From: Streptosporangium amethystogenes
GTDB lineage: Bacteria; Actinomycetota; Actinomycetes; Streptosporangiales; Streptosporangiaceae
Direction of reading: 5' to 3'
Length of the DNA stretch: 64,000 nucleotides
Assembly: GCF_000721075.1 (NCBI RefSeq)
Contig: NZ_JOEQ01000015.1
Location: 234,045 to 298,044 of the forward strand
Position numbers and translations under genes: made by a program. The notes beneath the pieces are model-generated. The model did not search any database. It was not told the DNA's origin and saw only the letters and a program-made list of their open reading frames with translations. This document shows, one piece after another, positions 49,402 through 58,654 of the stretch (position 1 is the stretch's first letter; each line of letters opens with the position of its first letter).

Positions 49402-49449
49402 GCACCTGACGGCCCGTATGCCCGAATGACATCCGACAAGGGAGGATCG

Positions 49450-49950
49450 ATGAAGGACAGGATCAGCATCGTCGTGATGGTCGACGCCGTCGGGGCGTTG
49501 TCCGACCGGACGCTGCACAACGGCAACCTCTCACTGGTCGACGACAGCTCGGCGGGGAGCAGGCACCAGGGGACCCCCGACCTCGTCACGGTGGTGGTCC
49601 CGGGACAGGTCGTCCAATGGACGCCCATCCACGTGGACGTGCAGACTCCGGTCGAGATCAAGGCCATCGAGTTCCTGTCCGGTGCGGCCGCCCAGCCCCC
49701 GGCTGACCAGACTGTGCCGGCGTACCCGGTGGAGCCCTCCACCGTTCCGGCACCCGCCGCCGTGTCCGGGGAGGGGGTCGACGCCACGGGTTCCAACGGG
49801 CACGAGAACTACGACCTCCTGGTGTGGGAGGGCGTCGTGCCCTACGACATGACGCCCGGTGTCCCGTACCGGTACCGGATCTCCCTCCAGCTCCACGAAG
49901 GACCCAACAGCGTGCTGCACATCGACTCGCCCGCGCTGCTGCGCGTGTGA
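49450..49950 (+). CDS. PixA/AidA-like inclusion-body family protein, paralog 1
   Basis: A 166-residue protein with the AidA/PixA pattern: a first strand ending in VMVDAVGAL, then GNLSLVDDSSAGSRHQGT, a GQVVQW turn and a late VWEGVV-containing strand followed by YRYRISLQL. PixA is a Xenorhabdus inclusion-body protein and AidA a quorum-regulated Burkholderia/Ralstonia protein; neither function is well understood. ATG 49450 follows AAGGGAGG. A proline-rich insert separates the two halves. First of four paralogs in tandem. Confidence 0.6.
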   Translation: MKDRISIVVMVDAVGALSDRTLHNGNLSLVDDSSAGSRHQGTPDLVTVVVPGQVVQWTPIHVDVQTPVEIKAIEFLSGAAAQPPADQTVPAYPVEPSTVPAPAAVSGEGVDATGSNGHENYDLLVWEGVVPYDMTPGVPYRYRISLQLHEGPNSVLHIDSPALLRV

Positions 49951-49975
49951 GCCACGTTCTGCGAAAGGCGGTTTC

Positions 49976-50758
49976 ATGGCCCAGCAACACGGGATCATCG
50001 TGCTCTTCGACGTCGAGAACGCGCTCCGGACGCGGTCGCTCGACGGCAACACGTACTGGTTCGACAACATGAAGTTGCTCGGCTCGGTCGGGGTGGGCAC
50101 CGAGCAGCTGGTGACGATCGTGCCCGGCACCCATTTCCTCGACGGGTCGCAGGCGACCGAGCAGGTGCTGAACTGGTTGCCCGCGGCGCTGGGGTCGATC
50201 CCCCCGACGGTGCCGCGCAACTACCTGGCCGAGCAGGAACGCGCCGACGACCGGCGCACGCTGGAGGAACTGGCCGCGCTCGGCAGCGCGGGCAGCGTGA
50301 GCGACGCCGATCTCAAGCGGCTGCAGCGGCGGGTCGGCAAGCGCGCCCGCAAGTCGGGCAGCGGGCGCGGCCTCACCGAGGCCAAGCTGCTGGACGTCAC
50401 CGGCAAGACCACGACCAGCCCCGGCGCGTACAACTATCCGGCTCCGGTGATCACCGATATCACCGGCCAGGCCGTCAGCGAGAAGATCATGTACCCGGCC
50501 CAGTACGGGTCGCCCGACATGATCTACGACGGCTGGTACTGGGCCGCGACCGTGGACACGAGCCGGCCCGGGGTCTACCCGTACACCATGCACGTCCAGC
50601 TGCACGAGCTGGTCGAGCAGGACGACGAGCTGGTCTGGCAGTCCGTGGACCTGACCTGTCAGTCCAGTCTCAAGATCATCAACGATCCGAAGCGCAACGG
50701 GTTCACCGGCGCCGGACTGGGCGTGCTCCCTCTCCCGTCCGTCCCGGCCGCCGGCTGA
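49976..50758 (+). CDS. PixA/AidA-like family protein, paralog 2 (with insert)
   Basis: About 260 residues, longer than its three sisters. The N-terminal family pattern is clear (IIVLFDVENALRTRSLDGNTYWFDN, GSVGVGTEQLVTI) and the C-terminal half resumes with DGWYWAATVD and PYTMHVQLHEL. In between is a ~90-residue charged, helical insert (ERADDRRTLEEL, RRVGKRARKSG) not found in the others. The insert could be a partner-binding or assembly segment. ATG 49976 follows GAAAGG weakly. Confidence 0.6.
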   Translation: MAQQHGIIVLFDVENALRTRSLDGNTYWFDNMKLLGSVGVGTEQLVTIVPGTHFLDGSQATEQVLNWLPAALGSIPPTVPRNYLAEQERADDRRTLEELAALGSAGSVSDADLKRLQRRVGKRARKSGSGRGLTEAKLLDVTGKTTTSPGAYNYPAPVITDITGQAVSEKIMYPAQYGSPDMIYDGWYWAATVDTSRPGVYPYTMHVQLHELVEQDDELVWQSVDLTCQSSLKIINDPKRNGFTGAGLGVLPLPSVPAAG

Positions 50759-50797
50759 CCCGGCCCGAGCCGGAGCATTCTCGACTGGAGGAGCAGC

Positions 50798-51265
50798 ATG
50801 CCCCCGAGGAACAGACAGTCCGAACGCCAGCCCGCCCGGCCCGTCCGGCCCGTGACGATCACCGCGGTGGTCGACCCCGTGGCCGCGCTGGCGTCGGAGA
50901 ACCTGGACGACAACCTCTACTTCTATGACACCAACAAGGCCGCGGGATCCACCGGTTTCGGCACCCCCGAGCTGCACAGCCGGGTTCGCAAGGGCGACAC
51001 CCTGCTGTGGAACGTGATCCCGCTGGAGTGCGAGACCTACGTGGCCCTCGCCGACATCGAGATCGACCCGCGGATCGCCGAGCCCACGCGGAAGGTGTAT
51101 CCCGGCACCGACATCGTGTTCTGGACCGCCGAGGTCAAGCAGGACCTCACCGAACCGGTCCCGTACCGGCTTTCGTTCCTGCTCGGCACCGTCGGCACAC
51201 CGTTCACCCCCACCGCCCGACCGGCCCTGGCCGGTCCCGCCAACGAGGGAAAGGGAGGCCGATGA
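50798..51265 (+). CDS. PixA/AidA-like family protein, paralog 3
   Basis: A 155-residue protein. Basic N-terminal tail, then the family core: ITAVVDPVAALASENLDDNLYFYDTN, GSTGFGTPELHSR, and VFWTAEVKQDL with PYRLSFLLG. It has the shortest C-terminus of the four. ATG follows GGAGGAG. Its stop overlaps the start of paralog 4 (ATGA), so the two are made together. Confidence 0.6.
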   Translation: MPPRNRQSERQPARPVRPVTITAVVDPVAALASENLDDNLYFYDTNKAAGSTGFGTPELHSRVRKGDTLLWNVIPLECETYVALADIEIDPRIAEPTRKVYPGTDIVFWTAEVKQDLTEPVPYRLSFLLGTVGTPFTPTARPALAGPANEGKGGR

Positions 51266-51810
51266 CCCAGGAATACGCGGCTGCGGACTTCGCCGATCGT
51301 GGTCAGCTCAACTCCGTCCAGCTGAACGTGGTGACCCTCGTCGACATGGAGAAGGCCGCCGCGACGAAGTCCCTGGACGGCTGCCTCTACATGATGGACA
51401 ACAGCGTCGGCGGGGTCGGGCAGGGCACCGACCAGCTGGAGACCATCTGCAAGCAGGGGCAGGTGATCAACTGGATCATCCGCCCGATCGACATGCACCG
51501 CCGTACGGACGGCACCTGGCCCCCGATGCCGAAGATCAACAACCTGGTCTTCCTCGACATCGAGAAGGGTGACGAGGACGACGTCGCCGAACGCCGGATC
51601 ATGACCGAGCTCAAGATCTACGGCGCTCCCGACCGGATGCGCGACCAGTACACCGCCGTCTACTACTACTGGGCCGGGGCGGTGATAAGCGAGGCCCGGC
51701 CGGGGCTCTACCGCTATCGGTTCGTCCTGGAGCTGGAGAAGGAACACGGCACCGACAAGCTGTACCTGAACTCGGCCCACTATCCCGCCCTGCGGGTGAT
51801 GCCCGTCTGA
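51262..51810 (+). CDS. PixA/AidA-like family protein, paralog 4
   Basis: A 182-residue protein with the best family pattern: NVVTLVDMEKAAATKSLDGCLYMMDNSVGG, GQGTDQLETI, GQVINWII and the final YYYWAGAVI, RPGLYRYRFVLEL. No signal peptide is seen on any of the four, so they are cytoplasmic or released with lysis or as inclusions. It is the last gene before a strong hairpin. Confidence 0.62.
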   Translation: MTQEYAAADFADRGQLNSVQLNVVTLVDMEKAAATKSLDGCLYMMDNSVGGVGQGTDQLETICKQGQVINWIIRPIDMHRRTDGTWPPMPKINNLVFLDIEKGDEDDVAERRIMTELKIYGAPDRMRDQYTAVYYYWAGAVISEARPGLYRYRFVLELEKEHGTDKLYLNSAHYPALRVMPV

Positions 51811-51849
51811 CGGTCTTCGAGGCCGCGAGCGTGGTGAGGTGAAAACGGA

Positions 51850-51882
51850 GGTCATGGTCGCCACCCGATGGCGACCATGACC
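51850..51882. terminator. Strong hairpin terminator of PixA operon
   Basis: A perfect 14-bp stem, GGTCATGGTCGCCA with its complement, around a 5-nt loop. A second smaller stem (GGCCTTCC/GGAAGGCC, 51988-52008) lies further on. The region 51883-52178 has no gene. Confidence 0.75.
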
Positions 51883-52178
51883 GACCGGTACGCGCAAGAC
51901 GGTCGTCATCGGTGCGGGGGAGCCGGGACCAGCGCCGGTCCCGGGGCAGCACGGGTCCGGCGTGTCCGGGACATGCCGGACCCCGGCGGCCTTCCGGCCA
52001 GGAAGGCCGGAGCACCAGGCGGTGTGCTCGACCGGGAGCGTCCCGTTCTCCGTACGTCGCAGGTCGGTATTTGATCCAGTGCATAGGGTAATCGCCGCAC
52101 GTCAATCGGGGGCATGCGCGGATCGCCGGGCTAGCATGATCCAGACGATACCCGACCGCGCAGCGAACGGATCCGCCC

Positions 52179-52946
52179 ATGACGACCACCATCACCGTGA
52201 TCGGCGGCCCGACGGCCCTGCTGGAACTCGGCGGGCTGCGCATCCTCACCGATCCGACCTTCGATCCGCCGGGAGACCACCCCGCCGGGCCGCTCACGCT
52301 CACCAAGACCATCGGCCCGGCGCTCTCCCCGGCCGACATCGGCCGGGTGGACCTGGTACTGCTCAGCCACGACCAGCACCCCGACAACCTGGACAGGCTG
52401 GGCCGCCAGATGATGTCCGCCGTGCCGCTGACCCTGAGCACGCCCGAGGCCGCCGCGCGCATCGGGGTCACCCCGATGCACCCCTGGCAGCACCACGACG
52501 TCGGCCGGGTGCGCGTCACCGCCGTTCCCGCCCTGCACGGCCCACCGGGATGCGAGCCCATCGTCGGCCAGGTCACCGGCTTCGTGCTCACCGGTGACGG
52601 GCTGCCCACCGTCTACGTCAGCGGGGACAACGCCTCGCTGGAGTACGTGGAGCTCATCGCCGGGCGGTTCCCGGTCGTCGACATCGCGCTGCTGTTCGGC
52701 GGCGCCGTCCGTACGCCCATGATCGACGAGCGGCTCACCTTGAACGCCGCCGAGATGGTGATCGCCGCGCGCCTGCTGAAAGCCCGGCAGGTCGTGCCGC
52801 TCCATGTCGAGGGCTGGAGCCACTTCACCGAGAGCCAGACGGACGTGCACGCCGCCTTCTCCGAAGCCGGCCTCGACCACCTGCTCGTTTCCGCCACTCC
52901 GGGACGGCAGGTCCCCCTGGGACCCGCACGGTCAGGTGCCCGGTGA
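52179..52946 (+). CDS. MBL-fold metal-dependent hydrolase (UlaG-like)
   Basis: A 255-residue metallo-beta-lactamase-fold protein. The metal motif appears as LLSHDQHPDNLD, where the usual HxHxDH reads SHDQHPDN, so one zinc ligand may be lost. TDPTFDPPG, VYVSGDN and VPLHVEGWSHF provide further family ligands. Start ATG 52179. UlaG-like proteins include phosphodiesterases and lactonases; the substrate is unknown. Confidence 0.82.
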   Translation: MTTTITVIGGPTALLELGGLRILTDPTFDPPGDHPAGPLTLTKTIGPALSPADIGRVDLVLLSHDQHPDNLDRLGRQMMSAVPLTLSTPEAAARIGVTPMHPWQHHDVGRVRVTAVPALHGPPGCEPIVGQVTGFVLTGDGLPTVYVSGDNASLEYVELIAGRFPVVDIALLFGGAVRTPMIDERLTLNAAEMVIAARLLKARQVVPLHVEGWSHFTESQTDVHAAFSEAGLDHLLVSATPGRQVPLGPARSGAR

Positions 52947-52960
52947 TGCCGCCGTTCGTA

Positions 52961-53080
52961 TGTGCCCGGCGCCTCCGCTGAGCTGAAGGTGCACGAGCCG
53001 GGCCGGGTGACTTCTGGCAGCTGCACCGGTGGAGCGCTCACCGCGGCCAGGTGCGGGCCGCGTTCACCACGCACCCGTAG
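52961..53080 (+). pseudogene. Collapsed copy of the 61.3-kb phosphotransferase gene
   Basis: The left part (52961-53010) matches DNA upstream of the intact gene at 61251-61296 (tgcccggcg, ccgctgagctga, ggtgcacgagcc). The right part matches its 3' end, including gacttctggcag and ggagcgctcaccgcg...gtgcgggccgcgttcaccacgcacccgtag. The ~900 bp in between are missing. It is an internal-deletion relic of a duplicated gene. Confidence 0.8.
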
Positions 53081-53378
53081 GCCCGGTACCGGCTACGGGC
53101 GGATGATTCCGGCTGCGGCGAGTTCGGGCAGGCGATAGCGGGTCATCGGCGCGGTTGATGCTCCGTTCCTCGGCGGAGGTTGCGAATGCTCGGTCCTGCC
53201 TTCCTGATGCCAGGACCGAGGTGGATCTGGGAACATCGTATTAGGCGCCTGACCTGGAGCTACTTCGAACTCGCGGGTGAGGTGGCATAGGCTTCCAGAG
53301 CCTGATGGATCAAGCCGGTCCCGTTCACCGTCGTGGCGCCTGTGGTAGGGCCACAGGGCGCTGCGGGAGGAGGTGTCG

Positions 53379-54392
53379 ATGTCCGATCCGGTGCCGTGGC
53401 CGTTCAGGCTGCCGGTCGTGCAGGCTCCCATGGCCGGTGGGGCGTCCACGTCCGAACTGGCCGCCGCCGTGTCCGAAGCCGGCGGTCTGGGGTTTCTCGC
53501 GGCCGGCTACAAGACGACCACGCAGATGCGCCAGGAGATCAAGCGGACGCGTGAACTCACGTCCCGTCCGTTCGGGGTGAATGTGTTCATGCCTACGGCC
53601 GACGACGTCGATCAGGCTGAGCTCGACGCCTATGCGCGGGTCATCGAGGGGGAGGCGCGGCGGCTGAGCACCACGTTGGGAGTCCCGCGCGGGGGCGATG
53701 ACGATTTCACCGCCAAGGTCGCGGATCTGCTGACGGATCCGCCTGCGCTGGTGGGTTTCACGTTCGGTTGTCCGGAGGACGAGCTGATCCAGGCGTTCCG
53801 CCACAGGGGGACCACCGTGGTGGTCACGGTGACGTCGGCGGCCGAGGCGCGGCTGGCTTCGGCGGCAGATGTACTGTGCGTCCAAGGTGAGGAGGCGGGA
53901 GGCCACCGCGGGTCGTTCACCAATGCGGACGTCGAGGCAATGAGCTTGGAGCGCCTGCTGTCCCGGGTACGGGAGGTGTCACGGCTGCCCCTCATCGCGG
54001 CCGGCGGTTTCGCCTCGGCCGCCGACGTCTCCCGGGTCCTGTCCGCGGGAGCGGTCGCGGCCGTGGCGGGCACTGCTTTCCTGCTCTGTCCCGAGAGCGG
54101 CACCGGTGTGGTCCACCGTGCGGCGCTGACCGACCCCGGCTTCACCCGCACCGCCGTTACCAGGGCCTTCACCGGACGTCCGGCGCGCGGCCTGGTCAAC
54201 CGATTCATGACGGAGTACTCCAGCCGGGCACCCGCGGCCTATCCGCAGGTGCACCACCTGACGGCACCGCTGCGGCGCGCCGCAGCGGTCCGCGGGGACG
54301 CCGAGACGCTGCACCTGTGGGCCGGGACCTCCTGGAACCGGGCACGGAACACACCGGCGGCGAACATCACCGCGGACCTGGCCGCGATATGA
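53379..54392 (+). CDS. Nitronate monooxygenase family protein
   Basis: A 337-residue FMN-dependent TIM-barrel protein of the 2-nitropropane dioxygenase/NMO family. The N-terminus LPVVQAPMAGGASTSELAAAVSEAGGLGFLAAG is classic; VQGEEAGGHRGSF places the catalytic histidine; LIAAGGFASAADVSRVLSAGAVAAVAGTAFLL binds the FMN phosphate. It oxidises alkyl nitronates or propionate-3-nitronate. ATG 53379 follows GGGAGGAGG; GTG 53373 is less likely. It is convergent with the CHAT gene. Confidence 0.9.
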   Translation: MSDPVPWPFRLPVVQAPMAGGASTSELAAAVSEAGGLGFLAAGYKTTTQMRQEIKRTRELTSRPFGVNVFMPTADDVDQAELDAYARVIEGEARRLSTTLGVPRGGDDDFTAKVADLLTDPPALVGFTFGCPEDELIQAFRHRGTTVVVTVTSAAEARLASAADVLCVQGEEAGGHRGSFTNADVEAMSLERLLSRVREVSRLPLIAAGGFASAADVSRVLSAGAVAAVAGTAFLLCPESGTGVVHRAALTDPGFTRTAVTRAFTGRPARGLVNRFMTEYSSRAPAAYPQVHHLTAPLRRAAAVRGDAETLHLWAGTSWNRARNTPAANITADLAAI

Positions 54393-54423
54393 CGATGAGG
54401 AGACCAGGGCAATGAGTTCCGGG

Positions 54424-57400
54424 TCACGCCCCCGAGTGCAGGAACGCCGCCCAGGCCGACGGCTGCCCTGGCCGGGCCGCGCGCATGCGGCGGGTGGCCG
54501 TGTGCAGCGCGAGCGCGCCGGGGATCCGGACCTGCGCCTCGACGGTCAGGCGGACCTCGCGATGGAAGTCGGCAGCCATCGCCGCCGCGACCTGGTCGCC
54601 GATCTCCCACAGCGTGGCCACGGCCTGGGCGTAGCCGGCCAGTTGAAAGGCGGAGGCCAGGTGGATCGCCTCGTCGGCCAGCCTGGCGCCGCCGCGTGCG
54701 GTCGCGCAGGCCGAGAGGTAGGCCAGCTCGGCGTCGTCGAGGTCGAGCCGGCTGATCTCGGTGACGCTCAGGGGCCCGTCGTGTAACAGTAGGCGGCTCG
54801 CCGACGGGTCGTACGGGTCACTGCCGGCATGACAGGCGAAATGCGCGACGGTTGCCTCGGGCAGCGCGGCCAGCACGGCGGCGCGCGATGCCTGCGCGCC
54901 GATCAGCGCCAGGCCCCGGAGCCCGGCGGTGACCTCGACGGCCTCGCCCGCCGTCTCCGGCAGCGCGGCATGGCCGGGGGTCTGCGGCATGGCCACGGTC
55001 AGGCCGGCGCGGCGGGCCGGCACGGGACGGGAACGGCTGTGCAGCAGGGCCCGCAGGGTCGGCGTGTACGAGGACACCACCCGATCGAGGACCGACGCGC
55101 CCGCGATCGTGTGATGCCCGGCCGCGTGCAGCGGAAGGGAGTTGAGCGGCCCCGTCGGCGACCACCACAGGCGGGGCCACACCCCGCCCTCGGGCGACCC
55201 GGTGAGACCCAGCTCCGTCAGCACCGGTTCGGCCAGCACGTCCCACAACCAGCCGAGGGTGTCGAGCAGCACCTGCTGTGCCTGCCTGCTCAGCGGACCG
55301 GGACCGGCCTGCACGGTGGCGATCGCGGCGTGGAACGCCTCGGCCTGCTCGACGAGCTCGGCGGCACGCAAGCCCGGTAGCGGCACCAGGCGCACGCCGT
55401 CGGCGCACAGGGCCAGCGCGTCGCAGCGGCGCGGATTGACATTGACGGTCACCACCGGCCCTTCGGCGGCGACTGGCCTCAGAGCGGGCATGCCCAGCGG
55501 CAGCGGCATCAGGAACCGCCCGAACTCGGGCAGAGCCTGGATCCGGCCGGCCAGCTCGCTCGATTCCCCGGCCAGGTCACGCAGACGCGCGAATTCTTCC
55601 GGCGTCGGCTCATGGCCTGGGTCGGAGGCCACTGCGCGTATCCGCTCGCGCAGGGCGACGAAACGCTCGGCCAGATCGGAGTCGGCCGCCCGCAGGTTCG
55701 CCAGCTCCCTGCGGGCGTTGATCGCGCTGGAGAGCAGCAGCGCGCGGCCGTCCTCGAGCGCTTCGAGCGCCGCCGGCACGTCGTTTCGGGCGATCGCGGA
55801 TATGACGTTGTCCGAGGAGAGGCGGGCCAGGCCGCTCGGCCGCAGGTCGTCCTCGTCCGGGGAGACCATCCCTGCCGCCGTGGCCCGTAACCGCGCCGCT
55901 ATCCCCCACGCCATCATGAGCCGCGCGGCCTGTCCGGGATCCGCAGAGACGACGCGGCGGGTCAGGTCGGCGGCCTCCTGATAGGCCGTTTCGTCGTGAG
56001 CGAGTTGGTACTGCTGGAACAGCGTGTGGGCGAGGGTCTTCAGCGTCGCCGTGTGCTCCGGGTGCCCCTCCGGCAGGGCGGCGAGCCGCTCACGGTTGCG
56101 TTTCAGGGTGTCCTCGATCAGCGCGAGGAGCTCGAACGGGGACAGCAGCGTGTTGCTCAGCGTGAACATGTCGGCCGCTGCTCTGGCGGGCAGGTGGAGC
56201 GTGCTCGTCAACGACGGCAACATCTCCATCGTCTGGGAGAGCAGGGTGATGATCTCCTCGACCTGCCCGGGCCCGCTCGGCTCGCCGAGCCGGGGCCGCA
56301 GCAGGGCGAGCCGCGTCATGGTCTGGTGCAGCATCAGCGCGGAGCGTTCGGGACTGTCGTCCGGCAGCTCCCGCAGCACGCGTTCGTGCAGTTCGAGAAG
56401 CTCGTCGAGACTCGCCGTATCCACGGGCGTCTGCGGTGACTCGGCCGGGGCGAGGATTTGCGTCAGCATCGCGTCGAGCCGATCGTCGGGGGCCAGGTGA
56501 CGGGATCGCCGCTGTACCAGCTCGAAAGCCGTTTTATCCAGGTCGGTGCCGGAGGGATCGCGCAGGAAACTCGCCATGAGGTCCATGAGCTGTGCGAAGT
56601 GGTCTTGCCCGTGGGACGGGGCGACGCCGATCATCCGGGTGGTGACGGCGAGCCAGTTGTCGGGTTCGTCTGAGGCGTCGCCGCTGGTGGCCGGGATCAC
56701 CCGCCGGAACAGGTCGGTTATTTCGGTCATGCGGCGCCACGCCTCCGGGCTGAGAGCGACGGTGGGGGCGGGGACGGGCTTCGGCCTCCGCATCAGCTCG
56801 GCCCTGGCCAGCAGTCGCAGCCGGGCGCGCCGTTCGGCGGTGTGCCCGGGCGTCTCCTGTACGGCTCTGCCGATGGCGGCGACGGCCTCGTCGAGTACAG
56901 CGGGATCGGCCTCGCCGGTGAAGTCCATCTGAAGCAGCAGAGAGGAGCCCAGATCGGTGAGGACCTGCGGAAGATTCTCGGCCGCCCCCGTCGCCGTCTC
57001 CACGGCGAGCCGGAACAGGTCGATGGCCTCGGTCAGCATGGCCGTGTCCCGAGACGCGATGGCCTTGGCCCGCACCGCCAGGGCCAGGCCGTTGGCGCAG
57101 CGGGCGTGGTTCCGGTGCTCCCGGGGAGTGCCCTGGAACGACTGCCTGAGCACCGCGACGGCCTCGTCGATGTTCGGCGGCTCGGGGCTCTCCTCCTCCG
57201 GTACCAGCGAGTCGTTCAGCAGGAGCGCGTACCCGAGATTGCACAGGACCAGCGCGTGGGAAGGGTGATCGGGTGGAAGGTCGTGGGCGGCCCGGCGCAG
57301 CAGCCCGACCGCGGTCTCGCCGTCGAGGCGGTGCTGGAACCGGGTGAAACGTTCGAGTAGGAACATGGCAAGGTTCGACAGCGCCTCGGCGAACGCGTGC

Positions 57401-57747
57401 GCCCGCTCTTCCCCCACCGGCTCGTTCGTGCCGAACGCTTCGGTGAACGAGGCCCGCACCTGGTCAGGCAGGGCGTCCGGCCCGGCCAGGTAGATGGGCG
57501 TCAGCAGGACCACCGCCCGGCCCCACGCCTCCTGGCCCGGTGCGCCGGGCAGGACTGCCGCGCGCAGCCAGTGCAGCAGGCCGACTGCGTACAGCACCTC
57601 CTGGTCCGCGCCCTCCGGCGTGGCGAGGAATTCGAGCAGCCGCTCGGCCTCGGCCAGGGCCTCGGGGTCGAGGACGCCGGCGGCGTCACGGACGCCCGAC
57701 ACCGAGGCGAACCGGGCGCGAAGGGCACTGAGTAGTTGGTCACGCAT
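54424..57747 (-). CDS. CHAT-domain protease with TPR repeats
   Basis: About 1107 residues. The long N-terminal part is helical with TPR-like repeats (such as AEALSNLAMFLLERF, LVLCNLGYALLLND). The C-terminal ~330 residues are a CHAT (caspase-like) domain: the catalytic histidine lies in VAHFACHAGSDP near residue 972 and the cysteine in AYLSACATARGGARL near 1010; both are intact. CHAT-TPR proteins are effectors in bacterial conflict and defence systems. I set the start at ATG 57747; the frame is open to 57864 but overlaps the membrane protein gene. It is the last of three genes on this strand. Confidence 0.88.
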   Translation of the reverse strand: MRDQLLSALRARFASVSGVRDAAGVLDPEALAEAERLLEFLATPEGADQEVLYAVGLLHWLRAAVLPGAPGQEAWGRAVVLLTPIYLAGPDALPDQVRASFTEAFGTNEPVGEERAHAFAEALSNLAMFLLERFTRFQHRLDGETAVGLLRRAAHDLPPDHPSHALVLCNLGYALLLNDSLVPEEESPEPPNIDEAVAVLRQSFQGTPREHRNHARCANGLALAVRAKAIASRDTAMLTEAIDLFRLAVETATGAAENLPQVLTDLGSSLLLQMDFTGEADPAVLDEAVAAIGRAVQETPGHTAERRARLRLLARAELMRRPKPVPAPTVALSPEAWRRMTEITDLFRRVIPATSGDASDEPDNWLAVTTRMIGVAPSHGQDHFAQLMDLMASFLRDPSGTDLDKTAFELVQRRSRHLAPDDRLDAMLTQILAPAESPQTPVDTASLDELLELHERVLRELPDDSPERSALMLHQTMTRLALLRPRLGEPSGPGQVEEIITLLSQTMEMLPSLTSTLHLPARAAADMFTLSNTLLSPFELLALIEDTLKRNRERLAALPEGHPEHTATLKTLAHTLFQQYQLAHDETAYQEAADLTRRVVSADPGQAARLMMAWGIAARLRATAAGMVSPDEDDLRPSGLARLSSDNVISAIARNDVPAALEALEDGRALLLSSAINARRELANLRAADSDLAERFVALRERIRAVASDPGHEPTPEEFARLRDLAGESSELAGRIQALPEFGRFLMPLPLGMPALRPVAAEGPVVTVNVNPRRCDALALCADGVRLVPLPGLRAAELVEQAEAFHAAIATVQAGPGPLSRQAQQVLLDTLGWLWDVLAEPVLTELGLTGSPEGGVWPRLWWSPTGPLNSLPLHAAGHHTIAGASVLDRVVSSYTPTLRALLHSRSRPVPARRAGLTVAMPQTPGHAALPETAGEAVEVTAGLRGLALIGAQASRAAVLAALPEATVAHFACHAGSDPYDPSASRLLLHDGPLSVTEISRLDLDDAELAYLSACATARGGARLADEAIHLASAFQLAGYAQAVATLWEIGDQVAAAMAADFHREVRLTVEAQVRIPGALALHTATRRMRAARPGQPSAWAAFLHSGA

Positions 57748-57760
57748 CGTCGCCTCGCAA

Positions 57761-58645
57761 TCAGGTGGCCTTTCTGAACCTCTCGCTGACCGTCTTTCCG
57801 CGTCCCGGCCGGATCGGCCGGGTCTCGTCGTCGAACCGCTCCAGCAGGTCGTCCAGGTAGACATCCACGGTGGCCTCGACCAGTTCGGTGTACACCTCGG
57901 CGGCCACCCTCGCCCGCCGCCACGCGACGAGCCCGGTGCACAGCCCGACGATCACGCTCGGCCACCACACCATGCCGAGTGCGGCATACAGCGCGGCCCA
58001 CCCGCCCAGGGCGGTCGCCTCGTCGAAACGCTGCCTGCTCTCCGTGAGCGGCTCGCGCGCCGAGTCGGGCAGCAGCAGCCACAGTCGCGGCCAAGCGGCG
58101 GCCAGGTCCACGCCATACTGCTTGCGCACCCTCGTCGCGGGGGCGTGCAACCGGTCGCCGATCCAGGTCGGCCGGCGTGGCTCGGTGAGCGCGACCGCGT
58201 TCCTGGCCTCGGCGAGTTCACCGAGGCGGCCGTGCTCACCCTCCTCCTTGGCGTCCCGGTACTCCTGCCTGAGCTTGTTCCAGGCCCGCTTCCGCCGCTC
58301 GGTGAGCGCCCTCGCCAGCGGGCGCGCGAAGACCGGCCACCGCCCGGTCAGCAGGTGCTCGACGGGCGTGCCGAGCGCTCGCGCGACGAATCCGGCCGCC
58401 GCTGACACGGCGAGCAGGGCGGCCAGCAGCACCATGGTCCGTGCCAGGTCGGACTGCTGCCGGTCGCCGAGCAACGCGGTGAACTCGATCGACTTGCGCC
58501 ACAGCAGTCCGGGGTCCGCCCAACTCCGGTGCCCGAGCACCACCGCCGTCGTGGCGACGGCCGTGAACACCAGTCCGGGCAGTACGAGCAGCGCGACCCA
58601 CCGCTCCGCGACCTTTTTGCCGAGTTCGGCGAGAAAGCCCGTCAT
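57761..58645 (-). CDS. Membrane protein of CHAT system
   Basis: A 294-residue protein with helices near residues 18-38 and 68-90, a long cytoplasmic helical region (ERRKRAWNKLRQEYRDAKEE), and two helices near 205-240, with a C-terminal charged tail. No known domain was recognised. It starts 13 bp upstream of the CHAT gene and 9 bp after the small zinc protein gene stop, so the three form one operon. A membrane anchor or pore regulated by the CHAT protease is possible. Confidence 0.75.
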   Translation of the reverse strand: MTGFLAELGKKVAERWVALLVLPGLVFTAVATTAVVLGHRSWADPGLLWRKSIEFTALLGDRQQSDLARTMVLLAALLAVSAAAGFVARALGTPVEHLLTGRWPVFARPLARALTERRKRAWNKLRQEYRDAKEEGEHGRLGELAEARNAVALTEPRRPTWIGDRLHAPATRVRKQYGVDLAAAWPRLWLLLPDSAREPLTESRQRFDEATALGGWAALYAALGMVWWPSVIVGLCTGLVAWRRARVAAEVYTELVEATVDVYLDDLLERFDDETRPIRPGRGKTVSERFRKAT

Positions 58646-58654
58646 GCCGCGATC

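Noticed and set aside
51850..51882. CRISPR-like repeat
   Set aside because: It is a single palindrome, not an array; no spacers or cas genes were seen.
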